Notes: generated by a model not told the origin, from the letters alone. A DNA stretch of 64,000 nt from Rhynchopus euleeides (GCA_963210315.1 OY723244.1:2046001-2110000), one strand, 5' to 3'; shown: positions 1 through 11,454, counted from the first letter of the stretch. Translations and numbers: made by a program.

Positions 1-1
1 C

Positions 2-115
2 ACAGACCATATCCGCCTCGAGGAGGGCGCCAAGAGGAAGGCATGGCTTGCGATTGTCGACTCCAAGTCCCTTTGTGTGGAGGATGCCAGTGGCAGGCCG
101 GGGTGCCAAATCGTG
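2..115 (+). CDS. Possible 3' portion of an unrecognised upstream gene (partial)
   Basis: Reading from base 2, the frame gives TDHIRLEEGAKRKAWLAIVD and continues plausibly to about base 115, with G or C in most third codon positions, as in the CAF-1 gene downstream. Beyond about base 120 the same frame runs into T-rich and C-rich simple sequence, so the coding part must end or splice near there. All three forward frames are open here, so the choice of frame rests only on codon composition. I do not recognise the protein. The 5' part lies outside the window. Confidence 0.3.
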
Positions 116-980
116 TGGGGCATGCCGCTTCCGACATACCGTATTTTATATTTTTTTATTCCTGTTGCTCTTTGTCTCCACGACGACCCCCCCCCCCCCC
201 TTCCCCCCCCCCTCCTCACCCAACCCTTCCTCCCTCCCGATGTATTCCCCCTATGTGTTGTTTGTGGGAAAACAAAGGCAAAAAAAGGGGGGGGGGGAAG
301 TAAGTGTGTGTGTGGTGTGGGGAGGAGAAGGGGTGGGGTGGGGTGGGGTGGGGGAAGAGCCAAAAAAAACTTGTGTCCCTCTCCCCATCCCCTCCCCCTC
401 CTCTCCCCACACCCCTCTCCCCCTCTCTGTTGTTTTTTTGTCCAGCCTCGTATATAAAAAGACATTTGTGTTTGTGTTTTTTTGTCTGCTGTATTCTCTT
501 TTGCTTTTTTTGCGCCTTTTTTATGTTTGAAGAGGGAGTCAAATAAGCCGATCGAGACCCCTCCCTCTCTCTGTCTCCTCCAAAGGGGGGGGGGGTCTGA
601 GCTTCTTCCGGCGTGTGTGTAAGGGAGGAGTAAGAAGAAGAAGAAAATGCCAAAAAGAGAGAAAAATACGTAAACCCCATTGAGGGGGTCTGGGGGGGGA
701 GGGGGGGGGAAGGGAGGGTGCCACCACCTGTCTCTGTGTCCCATGGAACGCATCGGCCGCTGCGTACGGCTTTCACGAGCTGCTTATCCCACCACCACCC
801 CCCACTCCCCTTGCCCCCCTCCGGTGTTATCCAAAAAAATGCAAAAAAAATCATATGCCAGCACACTCACATCACACCATACCACACACCAGACATCCCC
901 ACGCGGAAGGGTGGGGGGGGGGGGTCAGGGTAGTGGTGGGCTGAGAGGCTGCATCCCCTGCTGCGGTGTGCGCTGCCATC
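116..980. other. Low-complexity leader or intergenic DNA
   Basis: Pyrimidine-rich stretches, C runs, GGGGT repeats near 320-350 and G runs near 590 and 690-710 fill this interval. Open frames on both strands, including a 216-codon minus frame, are proline/glycine/serine simple sequence and show no protein character. It probably holds the end of the upstream gene and the 5' flank or leader of the CAF-1 gene. Confidence 0.55.
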
Positions 981-998
981 CCCCCCCCTCCCCCCCAG
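981..998 (+). promoter_or_regulatory. Probable splice acceptor just before the CAF-1 start codon
   Basis: An uninterrupted pyrimidine tract ends in CAG at 996-998, followed after two bases by ATG at 1001. This is what a 3' splice site looks like. It could be the acceptor of a 5'-leader intron or of a spliced leader; the sequence does not tell which. Confidence 0.45.
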
Positions 999-1000
999 GC

Positions 1001-4000
1001 ATGGCCAACCCAGCGACACCGGATGCCAGCGGCACAGCGCCCCCCTCGATCCCAGAGGCGACCCAGGAGGCATCTCCTCCGGAGAGTCAGAACCAGCCGG
1101 AGGCGGGGGGTTCTTCTGCGGAGGCTGGGGTGAGTGGGCCTGCTGCCGCACAGCCCGCCGCAGCGCCGGCGCCCACCCCTCCGCCGGCTGCGGCGCAGCC
1201 GCAGAGAAGGGTGCCCTCGATGTTTCTCAGGAAGCCTGCCAGAGTGGCGGCGGCGGCGGCGGCGGCGGCAGCTGCCTCCCGCACCCCCAGCCCCACCTCC
1301 GGCACGCCTTCCCCGAAGGCAGCGGATGCTGCAGCCGCCGCTGCGCCGGTTGCGAGTGGGGGTGTGCCAGCGGAGGCTCCGTCTGCTGCCACGTCATCCG
1401 CATCGCCACCGCCTCCTCCGCCACCGCAGCCCGAAGCTTCCCAGGGCAGCGCGGCGGATGAGGCAAGCCCTACGCCTGCCTCTGATGCGGCGGAGAGTGT
1501 TGGTGGGGCCGCAAATGCTGCCACCGCTACCACCACCGCCACCCCCGCGACAACTGAGCCCCCTGCGGCAGAGGCTGTTGCGGATATCCCCGGGATCACC
1601 GTCGAGGCTGCAGTCGATGCGGCAGCAGGGAGTGGAGGTGGAGGTGGAGGGGGCCCCGCACTCCAGCAGCCCGGGTTGCTGCAGGGGGAGCTGCTGCCCG
1701 ATATGGAGAACAGCATGTCGCTGGATGTGACGCCGACCCTGCTGTCGGTTGCGGCGATGCTGGCGGACGCCGCGGCGCAGAAGGGTGGGGCGGGGGACGA
1801 GGCGATGGCGGGGGATGAGGAAAACGCCGCGGCACCTCCGCCCGCTGCGGCTGCCGCAGCCACCGCCACCGCCACCGCCACCCCCACCGCCACCGCCACC
1901 GCGCCTGCCAAACCGGCACGGAAGGGGAAAGATGGGTCTGACAAGACTAAAGCAGCAAAATCCGCCACCGTATGCATCTACGACGTGCTGACGCACATCT
2001 CCGAGCAGGGGGAAACCCCGGAGGACGCGCTCTACGACAAGATGGCGGATGCCTTCCGGACACACCTCAAGGATTACTTCGCAGGCGTGCCGAAGAAGAG
2101 GGTGCAGCAGCGCTTCTCCGCTGTGAAGAGGTGCGTCTGGGGCACCGCTGCGGAGCTGTCACAACTAGGCCTTCCCCCGAAGGCCCTGGCGCGGTGCACG
2201 GAGGCGCTGGCGGCGAAGCCTGCGCTGGATGCCCCCTCTGCGGCACCGACTCCTTCGGCCGGCACAACGCCTCTCCAGCTCCCAAGCGGAGCTCCTGTTG
2301 CAGCTGCTGCCGCCCTCGATGGAGCTCCGGCAGCCCCGCCGGCTGTGCCGGCTGACCCCGAAGCAGCCCAGGGGGGTCCGGACGCAGCAGCAGCGAAGGA
2401 TGCCCCAGCCCCCGCAGCGGCAGCAGCTCCCGGGAAGGAGAAGAAGCCCGCAGGCCCCAGCCAGCTGAACCTCATGAAGTTCTTCTCCGTGAAAAAGCAC
2501 CCCGCAAAGGCGAAGGCGGAGGGGGGTGACCCCTCTGCAAAGCAGGCCGGGGGCGGGGTGGTGGAGTCATACGCCAGGAGGGACGCGACGTATAATCCCT
2601 TCGATGCGCACCGCTTCTCCATCCTGGAGAAGGCAGGTGGGGGTGCCGGCGGCAGCGCCGGCGGCATCTACCCCCTGCCCCTGGAGGAGAAAACCGCCGC
2701 GCCTGAAGCGATGCGGAGCTGCAACGTCTTCAAATGCATTTTCGGGGAGGGCGATGCTGCCGACGGGGAACCCTCCGCAGCCGAAGGGGAAGGTGAGGAC
2801 GCCACACCCCCGCCAGCCCCGCCCTCTGTGGAGTCGCTCCGGGAGGACATGCTGGCTGCGGTGAAGGCGATGTCCTGCAACATGTTCCACGACCTGATCG
2901 CGAGGGGCGGCCCTCCGTTAGAAATCCTCGCCCACCGCGACTGCTCCGATCCAGACTCGATGCAATACTGCGGGAGTGCGCCGGAGCCTACCCCTTCGAT
3001 GGCTGCGGTCTGGCCCCTGGGAGAAGCGATGCCCCGCGATGCAGATCTGGATTACACCGACACCGCGGAGCAGGACGTCATGATGTACGACGATGATTCT
3101 GATGAGGAGGCGAGCAGCTCTGGGAGTGACGACTCCTCTGACCAGGATGGGCAAGCCTCGGCCTGCTCGTTTGTCGAGGCGTCGGAATCCGAAGACAATG
3201 CGGATGAGATGCGTGAGGGCATCGGGAGGCTCACCTATATGGTGGACTCCGACTCGGAGGACGACGACGATGCAAACGACATTCTCCCGAGGGGCAGTGC
3301 GACGCAGGGTGGTGCGGCGAGGAGCTCCGTCCTCCGCTGGCCCATCACAGGGCTGCGGAAGGCGAGCGCGGAGGAGTTGATCTACATCGCGGGGCCTCTG
3401 CGGCGGCATCGGTATTCGGAGGCGGCGGAGCAGATGTCGCGGGCGCATGGGTCGTCCCCAGAGGTGGCGCCGTACCTCAGCTGCCAGGATGCTAACAGGA
3501 TCTTCGCGGAGGGGAAGGGGTTTGCGGACCTGTTCCGCAATAACGTCATCTCTGACTGGGCCTTTTCGCAGAACCTGCTGCGGAAAACCGCAGGGGGTCA
3601 TGTCGACATGTCGGCGTTTATCCCGCTCGGTGGAGGTGCCGAGGGGGGTGCGATGGAGGTCCCCAAAGAGGAGCCCCTCGGGAAGGCTATGTTTGCCGAT
3701 GACTGCGACAAGCTGTGGGAGAGGGATTCGCTGCTGAAGGTGCGGAGTGCGTCGAAGACGGAGAAGGCGGGGGAGAAGGGCCCGAAGGTGCTGTGGGATG
3801 AGGAGAAGACGGCGGCTCTGGCGAAGATCGTGCACCTCTCGACGCATACGGTGCTGTATATGGTGGGGTCGATGCAGGATAAATACCCTGAGATGAAGAA
3901 GACGACAATTGACAGGAAGATTCGCGAGTTTGCAGCGAAGGACACCTCCAACAAATACTGGGTGGTCCGCACGGCTGTGCTGGATCAGTGTGGCCTCCTC

Positions 4001-4484
4001 GACGCGCCGTCCGAAGATCCTGAAGTTGCGAAGCTGCACCTCGCGCAGAGCTTGGCAACCGGCGGTGGTGCGGATGGCGACGCATCGAAGAAGCGCAAGC
4101 GGGGCGGTGCAGCCAACGGCGTCGGCGGTGCCAGTGGAGGTACGGAGGACGAAACCCCCGCCAAGCGCGGCAGGCGCGAGGGCCCAGGGACACCAGACAA
4201 GCCATCCTCCTCAAAGCGGGGTCGGAAGTATAAGCCGGTTAAGGGTATGTCCACCGCTAGGATTTTTTTGACGTGGCATCAGTGCAAAGTGATCTCCTGT
4301 TGCGGTGTGGAACGCACCCCGATGACACTCTGTTGTTTGAAGCGCCCTCCTCCCCACTGGTTCACCACACTGATGCATGCACACGGCACCCCTTCATGAC
4401 ACCCCCTTCACCACAGGTGAGCCGAGGCAGCAGACGCTCACCCTTGAGAAGAAGGCGACGCAGTCACCTCACAAGGGGCAGTGA
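1001..4484 (+). CDS. Probable chromatin assembly factor 1 large subunit (CAF-1 p150-like), two exons
   Basis: Exons 1001-4244 and 4417-4484 encode about 1,103 residues. CAF-1 large subunits deposit H3-H4 behind replication forks through PCNA. Three features in the family order support the call: a perfect PCNA-interaction box QLNLMKFF (residues 488-495); soon after it a YNPFDAHRFSILE segment like the conserved F-PF segment that follows the PCNA box in CAF-1; an acidic block rich in D/E/S (about 683-760); then a winged-helix-like region ending in TIDRKIREFAAK and YWVVRTAVLDQCGL (about 930-1001), and a basic KKRKRGG stretch near 1030. The first 320 residues are Ala/Pro/Ser-rich. The KER region is not obvious. 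The ATG at 1001 was chosen because a splice-acceptor-like tract directly precedes it and upstream codons are simple sequence. Without splicing, the frame ends at 4399 with an unrelated tail. Confidence 0.7.
4245..4416 (+). other. Predicted GT-AG intron in the CAF-1-like gene
   Basis: The donor is AAGG|GTATGT at 4245, and the acceptor is a pyrimidine-rich stretch ending CACCACAG at 4416, giving 172 bp. Splicing in phase 1 adds about 22 residues (EPRQQTLTLEKKATQSPHKG) and a TGA at 4482-4484. The extension is basic like the preceding tail. RNA evidence would settle it. Confidence 0.5.
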
Positions 4485-5185
4485 GATCGTCTCAGTCAAA
4501 TCTCACCTGCCCAATTGGCAAACGTTTGGGTTGTGGGGGGGGTCAGCCGGGCCGGCACCGCAGCAGAAAAGCCTTCGGAAAGGGCCCCCCCCGCCTGCTG
4601 GCTGCACGAAAGAGCCAATCAAAAAAAAAAAAACGACACGCATTTCCGCTGCATTGCCTAACCCGTCCCGAAAGGCATCCCCTCCAGCCCCCTGCTGCCC
4701 TCCCTCCCCCGCCCTGTCCCTCGCTCGATGCCCCCCCGAAGAAAGGAGTCTGTCATCCCACCCCACCCCACCCCACCCCACCCCACCCCACCCACTAGAT
4801 AACCCCTGCCCCCCCCATAACGGCCGTCATGGAGGGAGTGGATTTTCTGAGAATTCACTACCTCAGTTCCCGCTACCGAAATATAAAAACGGCCGTTTTC
4901 ATGTTTTGTTGGCGAAAAAACGGCCGTTTTTTCCCCCTCCTATTTTCCTTTGGAGATTCGCCTCCTGCTTACCGTACCGAGCTGAGGAAACACACTTGAC
5001 AACTCCCTGTTGCCTGCACATGACATTGGGCACTGCGATTCTCTGTCGACTGTACAAAGAAAAATGGCTTCCGCCCTGCCTGTCGCTCGACAAGCAGCAG
5101 ACACCCGAGAGCAGAGAGGAGTGTAGCAGCCCGGTTCGCCCCCGGGTTGTCCCAGAAATCCAGCACACCCTCGGAACGTGGTGGC
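4485..5185. other. Intergenic DNA with simple repeats
   Basis: It contains a run of nine A residues or more near 4620, a CCCCA tandem repeat at about 4757-4796 and two AACGGCCGTT palindromes at about 4888-4932 (the same palindrome recurs near 11455-11500). No convincing gene is visible. Confidence 0.5.
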
Positions 5186-6375
5186 CTAGTCGTAGATCAC
5201 CCAGGCCCTGCTCGTGACCTCCCCGAAACAGAGGGGAGGTGGCACCGGAGTTCTGACACCCCTACGACTCATGCGGCCGTACGCGCTCGGGCACAGACGG
5301 CGGACCACAAACCAGAAGGACTTCCCTGATTCCGTGCCGTCCCACCTTCTGCGCATGCGGTCGCCAGCCCAGGCCAGCTCCCCTGCCAGGGGCACGGGGG
5401 GGTCGTACTTCCCCACGTCAGACACTTTCTCGATGACATTCTCAATGTCGGTGTACACTGCGTCGACAGGGGCACGCCGTTGGCACACCCAGCTGCGCAT
5501 CGCAGTACTTCTGGAGCAGCGATGCGAGGGGTGCCGTCAGGCGGACGGCGGCCTGCAGGTGGGACTCCAGCCCAGCGATTTCGTGGGCATCTCTGCCAAC
5601 CGCAGAAGCGACGCACACGTAGCAGGGCCGCTGTCCTGCAGCGGGCCCGGAAGATTGTATAAATGCCCGGGGACGTGGTGCAAGGTGCAGATCCACTCAA
5701 GCGGTGCAGGTAGTGTGTGTCGGAGAGAAGCGGGATCGCACGGCCGGTGGTGCCGTCTTGCTCGCCTGCTTCTCCCTCTCAGCTGCGTCAGAGATGTGGC
5801 ACAGCACATCCTTCAGCGCCAGTGCGGTCGTGAACCCCTCCAGCTGGTGCTGCATATTGCCCGGGATGATCGCCCGTGCCTTCGGGAATAAATCAGCGAA
5901 GGCGGTGTCCTTCTCATCCGGGGTGCTGTCGCCGAGATCAAGGGAAAGCTCTGTCGGAAGAGCCCTGATGCCAGTGAGCGACACCCACCTCTGCCTGCAC
6001 GGTCATCCACGACACACGTGCCTAGATTGGCCGCAACCATGTTCAGCCCCTCCTCGGGGCACACTTCTTGACAGCATCATGCACCATGCCAGCCGGTGAT
6101 CCGGTGAACAACGCACCCCGGGCGATCCGAAGTTGCAAGCCTGCCACTGAGGGTATCGCACTCCGACAGCGCCAGCTGTTTCCCTGGCTCTGCACTTTCA
6201 ACGCTGCGTTCTTCTTCTTCTTGATATGGCGCGGTCCGTCAAAGTGGTCCACGAAGTCTGAACTCTTCGCATCATACTTGAAGGCGCGCTCACAATGCTT
6301 GCTGCGGGGTATCCCTTGCAGTGGGGAGGCACTCCTGGCGGTGGGATCTCGCCTGCTGACCCACGCCCCATACAA
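5186..6375 (-). pseudogene. Decayed hAT-like transposase (relic)
   Basis: Minus-strand coding-like fragments lie in order from 6375 down to 5186 but change frame several times (6043-6375, 5697-5984, 5442-5696, 5186-5500). The first has a finger-like segment, HCERAFKYD followed by DFVDHFDGPRHIKKKK, resembling BED-type fingers of hAT transposases, then IARGALFTGSPAGMVHD, like the hAT segment that follows the finger. Later pieces (MQHQLEGFTTALALKDVL) could be the middle of the protein. No C-terminal dimerisation segment is seen. It could also be a broken host BED-finger gene. Confidence 0.35.
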
Positions 6376-6386
6376 AATTCCCAGGT

Positions 6387-6554
6387 AAAAGTGTCACTTC
6401 AACTCTGCCGCTCTTCCTCTACTACTTGGTACTTCGTTTGATGCGTTGACGCTTCCACACACACTTACAAACCCACTTGCCTGATGAAGGGGGTGGTGTG
6501 TAGAGCACGTTTGGCAGAGCTGAATGACACTTTCCGCGCGAAGGTCGTGTGCGT
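6387..6554 (-). mobile_element. Solo YR-retroelement terminus (both ends joined at the core)
   Basis: The 3' terminus of the decayed element next to it (AAAGTGTCACTTCAACTCTG, then the ATGCGTTGACGCTTCCACAC core at 6441-6460) is joined directly to the 5' terminus (ACTTACAAACCC to AGCTGAATGACACTTT). No internal region is present. The outer ends are inverted repeats. The same arrangement occurs at 54626-54803. Confidence 0.7.
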
Positions 6555-6734
6555 AAAAAGTGTCACTTCAACTCTGCCGCTCTTCCTCTACTACTTGGTA
6601 CTTCGTTTGATGCGTTGACGCTTCCACACCCAGGACCCTCTTCCGGAGGGACGTGCTCGTGCACCGGTTGGTCGGCATACATACGGTGCCGAGTGCGGGT
6701 TATGTGGTGCTGCGTGTTGGCATCTGTGCTGGAG

Positions 6735-7106
6735 CTAGGCGTATTGCCCGTTCTGCTCGTGTTCCGCGGGTGTCAGCTCGCTCGTCGGTTGGTACCCGTT
6801 GGGGGTTGAGTGCAGCCGCTTCGTGCGTGCTACGAGGAATATGCGCTGCAGGAGTAGACTGCCTCTGTAGTTCGCGTAGTGTACTCGCCGCATGTAGGAG
6901 ACCCGAGGGAGATTGTCGATGTGCACGTCCCAGCGATGCCCTGTGAGTTGATGATGCGCAGTCCTTGCTCCGTGGCGAAGGCCTTCTTCAAAATAGATGT
7001 GCGCGTCCGGTCCGCCCCGGTGCACACCCCTTGTGTGCCGGTATCCTCTCCCTTTTCCAGATTCGTTTCCACGCCGTCGGCGATGCGTCGGACCACAGCG
7101 TTTCAT
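6735..7106 (-). pseudogene. RNase H relic of the decayed YR retroelement
   Basis: The translation contains VHIDNLPRVSYMRRVHYANY followed by RGSLLLQRIFLVART, matching the intact element's CHIDNLGLVFALRKGHCANY then RGNLLLQEIYTTARR. The frame is broken on both sides. The match also fixes the orientation of the relic as minus strand. Confidence 0.7.
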
Positions 7107-7840
7107 GTGCTGTTGGTTCTGTCTGGTGGTGTCGGTTGTCCTCGCGTATGATCTCCATCCGTGCTGATGTCTCCCGGGTCACCGGGTTGGGCACTCGTGT
7201 GTTGGCGTCCCACACCGCGTTGTTGTCGTGCGCTCTGCGCCCCATGCGCCGGATAGAAGAGAGTTTCGGGGGTGTAACACAGTAGCGCGCGCGTGACGTA
7301 TGCCTGCCAGCCTGTTGAGCCGAGGATGCGGGAGGCTCTCCGTGGTGTTGGCGCTCCCCCGAGCGTTTTCGTCAGCTCCTCGCTCTCTCTGCGCCGCCTT
7401 CGCCACCCGTGCGGTCCATGTGCAGAACCGTTGTGTCGGTATCCCATGATCGGCGTCGTCGAGGTTCCGGGTCGCGTTGATGTAGTCGCATCTTTCGCGG
7501 AAGGTCCTGTACTTCGCCTGCGCTTCGTCGAGTGTTTCGGCTGTACCCACGAAGGGGGCCGTTCAGACGATGCCAATCCTTTGGGGGGGAAGCACCCTCG
7601 CACTCCGGTTCGCAATTGTCGGTGAGTGCGACCGCCCCATGTACATCACCGACGGGTGCGCTGGCCCAAAGTCATCCCACTTGTCTCCGAAACGGACCCC
7701 GAGGTAGCGTTGATCTCCTCCTCCACTGGGGACTGATAGAACTCGCTCCGGGCATCGGCGAGCATGACCCAATTTTGCCTCAGCGGTGCGGTGTGTCCCT
7801 CTGAGACGTCGTCCAATTTCATGTCTGGCGGTCGCGCCAT
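7103..7840 (-). pseudogene. Reverse transcriptase relic of the decayed YR retroelement
   Basis: Fragments in different frames match the intact RT in order: ARPPDMKLDDVSEG, WVMLADARSEFYQSPVEEEI, then YMGRSHSPTIANRSARVLPP in another frame, then TLDEAQAKYRTFRERCDYIN and PRRASRILGSTGWQAYVTRA. The bases that encode the catalytic W-I-D-N box in the intact copy read TGA-ACG-GCC-CCC here, so the active site is lost. Confidence 0.75.
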
Positions 7841-8089
7841 GTACGAGTATAGAGTCTGTACGTCGACAATGATGCGTTCCCCCTCACTTGGGATGGTAGC
7901 GTAAGTTTTGCATGTATCGCGTCTAGCGCGGTGACGTCGTAGGTGTTCAGGTCGTCGACGGGTTGTAGTGTATGGTGTGGTATCATCCTCCGCATGTCCC
8001 TGAAGTGGTTGTGTGTTCCCGGGGAGCAGCGCATTCTTGGGGGCTTCGGGGTCGGTGATGGGGTCCCGGGACGTCTCTCAGTTCCTCGT

Positions 8090-8625
8090 TCAGTTTGAGC
8101 CCAGTTTACGGTGCTGCGCCAGGTTTGGACGCGTGTCGTAGATAGGGGCACGGCGGTCTTCACGATGGGTCTCCGTAAAGATCGACGTATCTCTCTGGTC
8201 CCGTGTTCTGAGTCGGTGTCTGCCGTACCTTCTGAGGTGTTGCTTTCCGTGCCGTGGTGTCCCTCCTTGTCCTCCAGCGGGTCGTATTCTCGTCCTGGTG
8301 TCAGCAGGCATCTTGGCTTCGAAGGAGGATGGGAGGAGTGAAGTGGCAGTGCAGTCGTCACGACGCTCCCCGATGGTGCGCCTTTGCCACTTGAGCTGCG
8401 CTGAGAGGTCTGTTGTCTCCCGCGCCCGGAGGTTGCAGGTGGCCTCGATATATCGCACCAGGCCATCTGTCGTTGCATGTCGTGAAGGCTTCCTGATGTC
8501 CTCCGCACGGCACGTTTCGCTCCGCCAGGTGAGACTGCCCCCCGTCGAACGTGGTGTGGGGTAGTTGTCTCGTTCGCTCTCCGCGCCTTTGCCATGTATC
8601 GGTGCGTCACTGATGCAGGGGACAC
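8090..8625 (-). pseudogene. Tyrosine recombinase relic of the decayed YR retroelement
   Basis: The translation EDIRKPSRHATTDGLVRYIE followed by ARETTDLSAQLKWQ aligns with the C-terminus of the intact recombinase (EEVRLLSRHATVDGVMRYVS and ARETAQVSAKIEW), keeping the second catalytic His and the Tyr. The upstream HxxR motif is degraded (SLTWRSE). Surrounding frames are interrupted. Confidence 0.65.
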
Positions 8626-9769
8626 CTGTTGGAAACGTCGTATTCCCCTCTTGGTATATTGGTCCCGTCGTATGTGGTGCGAGTTCCTCGTTTTCCGTTT
8701 TCTTCGAAGGCGCCAGTGGCGCGGTTATTGTATCGGACGCCGGGGGCGTGTGGTGGTCGGTCCCGGTGTTAGTCCGCATCGGGGGCCTGACCGCTCTGTT
8801 TGACTGGATGGTTGTGGAACATACCTCGTACAGTATACGCACAAACTACGCGTACGTTTTGGTTGCAAATGACGGTACACATGAAACTACACACAGACTG
8901 CGTAACACCTCGAGTGTTCACTATTCTAAAAACGCCAGCGGCGTGGTTTCTTCATGTAACGCCAGCGGCGTGGTTGTACGCCGGGGGCGTGTAGCTGGGG
9001 GTCCCGATGTTTATTGGCACCGGTGGCCTGTTCTCGGGGGACCCTCAAACGCTCTTCTGACAGTCTCCGAGGGCGCCTTCGCGATATCGATACGTCACTG
9101 ACGCGAAACCTTGCTGGATCTCCTGCCGCGCTGTGATACCAGATACCAGATGCGGTCTTTCAAAAGGTCGGCTAAGTCGGGCGGGAGGCTGAGGCCTCAT
9201 CTCAAATGCCAACCTCACCTGCGGTCGTGGTTCCTCTGCTTTCGCGCGGTGTCGATATCCTGGCGTATCGCAGGTGTGATCCACATGGCGACGCCGTTTT
9301 TGAGGGGGGTTGGTCTGCGTGTCAGTCTCCCACAGGCTCCGGGGCTCGGAGAAGCGTTGTATGTCCGGTGAAGTGTTGTCCGGTGTGATCTGGCTAGTGC
9401 TTCCGCCAGGGTCCTCTGCGTCGTCACCACCGCTGCCCGCCGTTTGTCCTGCTGTGGTTGAACCCTCCTTTTTCACCCCGCCTCCGGGTTGGCTCCTGCT
9501 ATATGTATGTACCCTAAGTTCTCCGTGAGGTGGTCAGAAGAGTTGCGAAATGGTGTATCCCTTCCTGGATCTGGGCCTCTGCTGCCTCTTCTGCATTTTC
9601 CTCATGCAGGTCCTTACGTCTGCGGGGTGACATCTCCGTCGGCCCTCCGTCCTCGTTGTCGTCGGTGGCGGCGTTGGCGGCGTCGTTCGCTGCTTGTGTG
9701 GCCATGGCTCACGTGTATGTGCAGTGGATCCCGTCTGCCTCACCTCCTTGCCCCCGGAGGTCCTCGGCC
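8626..9769 (-). other. 5' internal part of the decayed YR retroelement
   Basis: By position this should hold the recombinase N-terminus and ORF1. Minus frames exist (about 9045-9476 and 9514-9705, the latter rich in Ala/Asp/Glu), but I cannot align them with the intact ORF1. Short GCCAGCGGCG palindromes at about 8930-8990 resemble the core of the adjacent 51-bp repeat. Confidence 0.45.
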
Positions 9770-9770
9770 T

Positions 9771-10840
9771 TGACACTCGGAAGTGCTTGCTTGAAGACGC
9801 CAGCGGCGTGGGTATTTACTCTCGATCCTCGGAAGTGTTTGCTTGAAAACGCCTGAGACGCGGGTAGCCCCTCTTGACACTCGGAGGCGCTTGCTTGAAA
9901 AACGCCAGCAGTGTGGGTATGTACTCTTAACACTCGGAAGTGTTTGCTTGAAAACGCCAGAGGCGTGGGTGGTTCCTCTTGACACTCGGAAGTGCTCGCT
10001 TGGAAACCGCCGGCGGGTAGTTACTCTTGACACTCGGAAGTGCTTGCTTGAAAAACGCCAGCGGCGTGGGTATGTACTCTTAGGGGGTCTTCGTTGGTCG
10101 ACAAACTTCGACAAACTTCGACAGCTTTCAGCCAATTCAAACGGGAATGCACCAAAATGCACTGACGACCACCCCGTAGCGAAGACCCCCTTAACACTCG
10201 GAAGTGTTTGCTTGGACACGCCAGAGACGTGGGTATTTCCTCTCGACACTCGGAAGTGTTCGTTTGAAACGCCAGCGGCGTGGGTATTGACTATCGACAC
10301 TCGGAAGTGTTCGCTTGAAACGCCAGAGACGTGGGTATATCCTCTTGACACTCGGAAGTGTTCGTTTGAAACGCCAGCGGCGTGGGTATTTACTATCGAC
10401 ACTCGGAAGTGTTCGCTTGAAACGCCAGAGACGTGGGTAGTTCCTCTTGACACTCGGAAGTGTTCGCTTGAAACGCCAGCGGCGTGGGTATTTCCTCTCG
10501 ACACTCGGAAGTGTTCGCTTGAAACGCCAGCGGCGTGGGTTTTGACTATCGACACTCGGAAGTGTTCGTTTGAAACGCCAGAGACGTGGGTAGTTCCTCT
10601 TGACACTCGGAAGTGTTCGTTTGAAACGCCAGCGGCGTGGGTATTGACTATCGACACTCGGAAGTGTTCGCTTGAAACGCCAGCGGCGTGGGTTTTGACT
10701 ATCGACACTCGGAAGTGTTCGTTTGAAACGCCAGAGACGTGGGTAGTTCCTCTTGACACTCGGAAGTGTTCGTTTGAAACGCCAGCGGCGTGGGTATTGA
10801 CTATCGACACTCGGAAGTGTTCGCTTGAATCACCAGGCGT
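9771..10840. repeat. 51-bp minisatellite array in the 5' region of the decayed YR element
   Basis: About twenty units of 51 bp start with TGACACTCGGAAGTGTTCG and contain AACGCCAGCGGCGTGGGT or a variant AACGCCAGAGACGTGGGT. Because 51 is a multiple of three and the units lack stops, long open frames cross the array on both strands; they are not genes. The array is interrupted by a 108-bp inverted-repeat element at 10083-10190. Confidence 0.9.
10083..10190. mobile_element. Family J MITE-like element, copy 1
   Basis: The termini GGGGGTCTTCG and GTAGCGAAGACCCCC are inverted repeats; flanking bases are TTA on both sides, a 3-bp target duplication. It sits inside the 51-bp minisatellite, so it inserted after the array formed. 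It has no coding capacity. Confidence 0.8.
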
Positions 10841-11336
10841 GGTTTCTCGTTTTATACGCCGGGGCGTGTGGTTGGGGTCTCGATGACTATGGCTCCGGTG
10901 GCCTGCCGTTCCCGAGAGACCCTCAACCTATTCCTGACGGTATGTTCCTGCTTCCGCTCTTCTAAAACGCCTTGGCGTGTTCCGTACTTGTTTCTCACCG
11001 GCGGTGCGATGATTTATGACAGTCGGTCCCGTGTGACTGTTGACGCCAGCGGCGTGTTGCTCATGGGGGACCTTGCTGTTCTCTTAGAAAAACGCGTGTA
11101 GCGTGTTTGTTTCCTCTTGTGCGCTCGTGGCGCGTTGCAGTGGGTCCCGGTGGTTGTTATACGCCTGCAGCGTGTATATTGGGACCCTTTGCTGTTTTCT
11201 AACCAGACGTGTCGCTTGTTCCGTACTCGTCTGCTGTCCAGTCGTCGTTGCTCATGCTGCCCGCCGCTTAATCCCGCTTCTTTGATCGCTTCCTCTGATT
11301 GTTTTGTGTGTGTGTGGTTTGTAGGATTCGCGTGAT
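10841..11336. other. Remainder of the 5' noncoding region of the decayed YR element
   Basis: Scattered GCCAGCGGCGT-type motifs (for example near 11043) and GC-rich sequence without a recognisable gene lie between the minisatellite and the 5' terminus. Confidence 0.5.
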
Positions 11337-11454
11337 ATGCGTTGACGCTTCCACACACACTTACAAACCCACTTGCCTGATGAAGGGGGTGGTGTGTAGA
11401 GCACGTTTGGCAGAGCTGAATGACACTTTCCGCGCGAAGGTCGTGTGCGTAAAA
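11337..11454 (-). repeat. 5' terminus of the decayed YR retroelement
   Basis: It starts with the core ATGCGTTGACGCTTCCACAC and continues through TTACAAACCCACTTGCCTGA and CGTTTGGCAGAGCTGAATG to the outer end. The same stretch is found in the solos at 6387 and 54626 and, in the other orientation, at 12646-12770. Confidence 0.8.

Larger units (their letters stand above)
6555..11454 (-). mobile_element. Decayed YR (DIRS/VIPER-like) retroelement, minus strand
   Basis: About 4.9 kb. Its 3' terminus is at 6555-6640 and its 5' terminus at 11337-11454. The 20-bp core ATGCGTTGACGCTTCCACAC occurs as an exact direct repeat at 6610-6629 and 11337-11356, and the outermost bases form an inverted repeat. 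Inside, on the minus strand and in order, are relics of YR (8090-8625), RT (7103-7840) and RNase H (6735-7106), all similar to the intact element at 14624-19235 but full of stops and frameshifts. The 5' noncoding part carries a 51-bp minisatellite. Confidence 0.75.

Noticed and set aside
216..866. 216-codon minus-strand frame
   Set aside because: Made of homopolymer and simple sequence.
1087..4039. Long minus-strand frames of 296 and 373 codons opposite the CAF-1 gene
   Set aside because: Shadows of a GC-rich gene; they contain only Ala/Gly/Arg-rich sequence and no domain.
9740..10886. Open frames of about 350 codons on both strands
   Set aside because: Produced by the 51-bp minisatellite, whose length is a multiple of three.
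8090..11454. Repeat-induced point mutation as the cause of decay in the minus-strand YR element
   Set aside because: The differences I compared with the intact element (for example in the W-I-D-N box) include transversions and indels, not a clear C-to-T bias.
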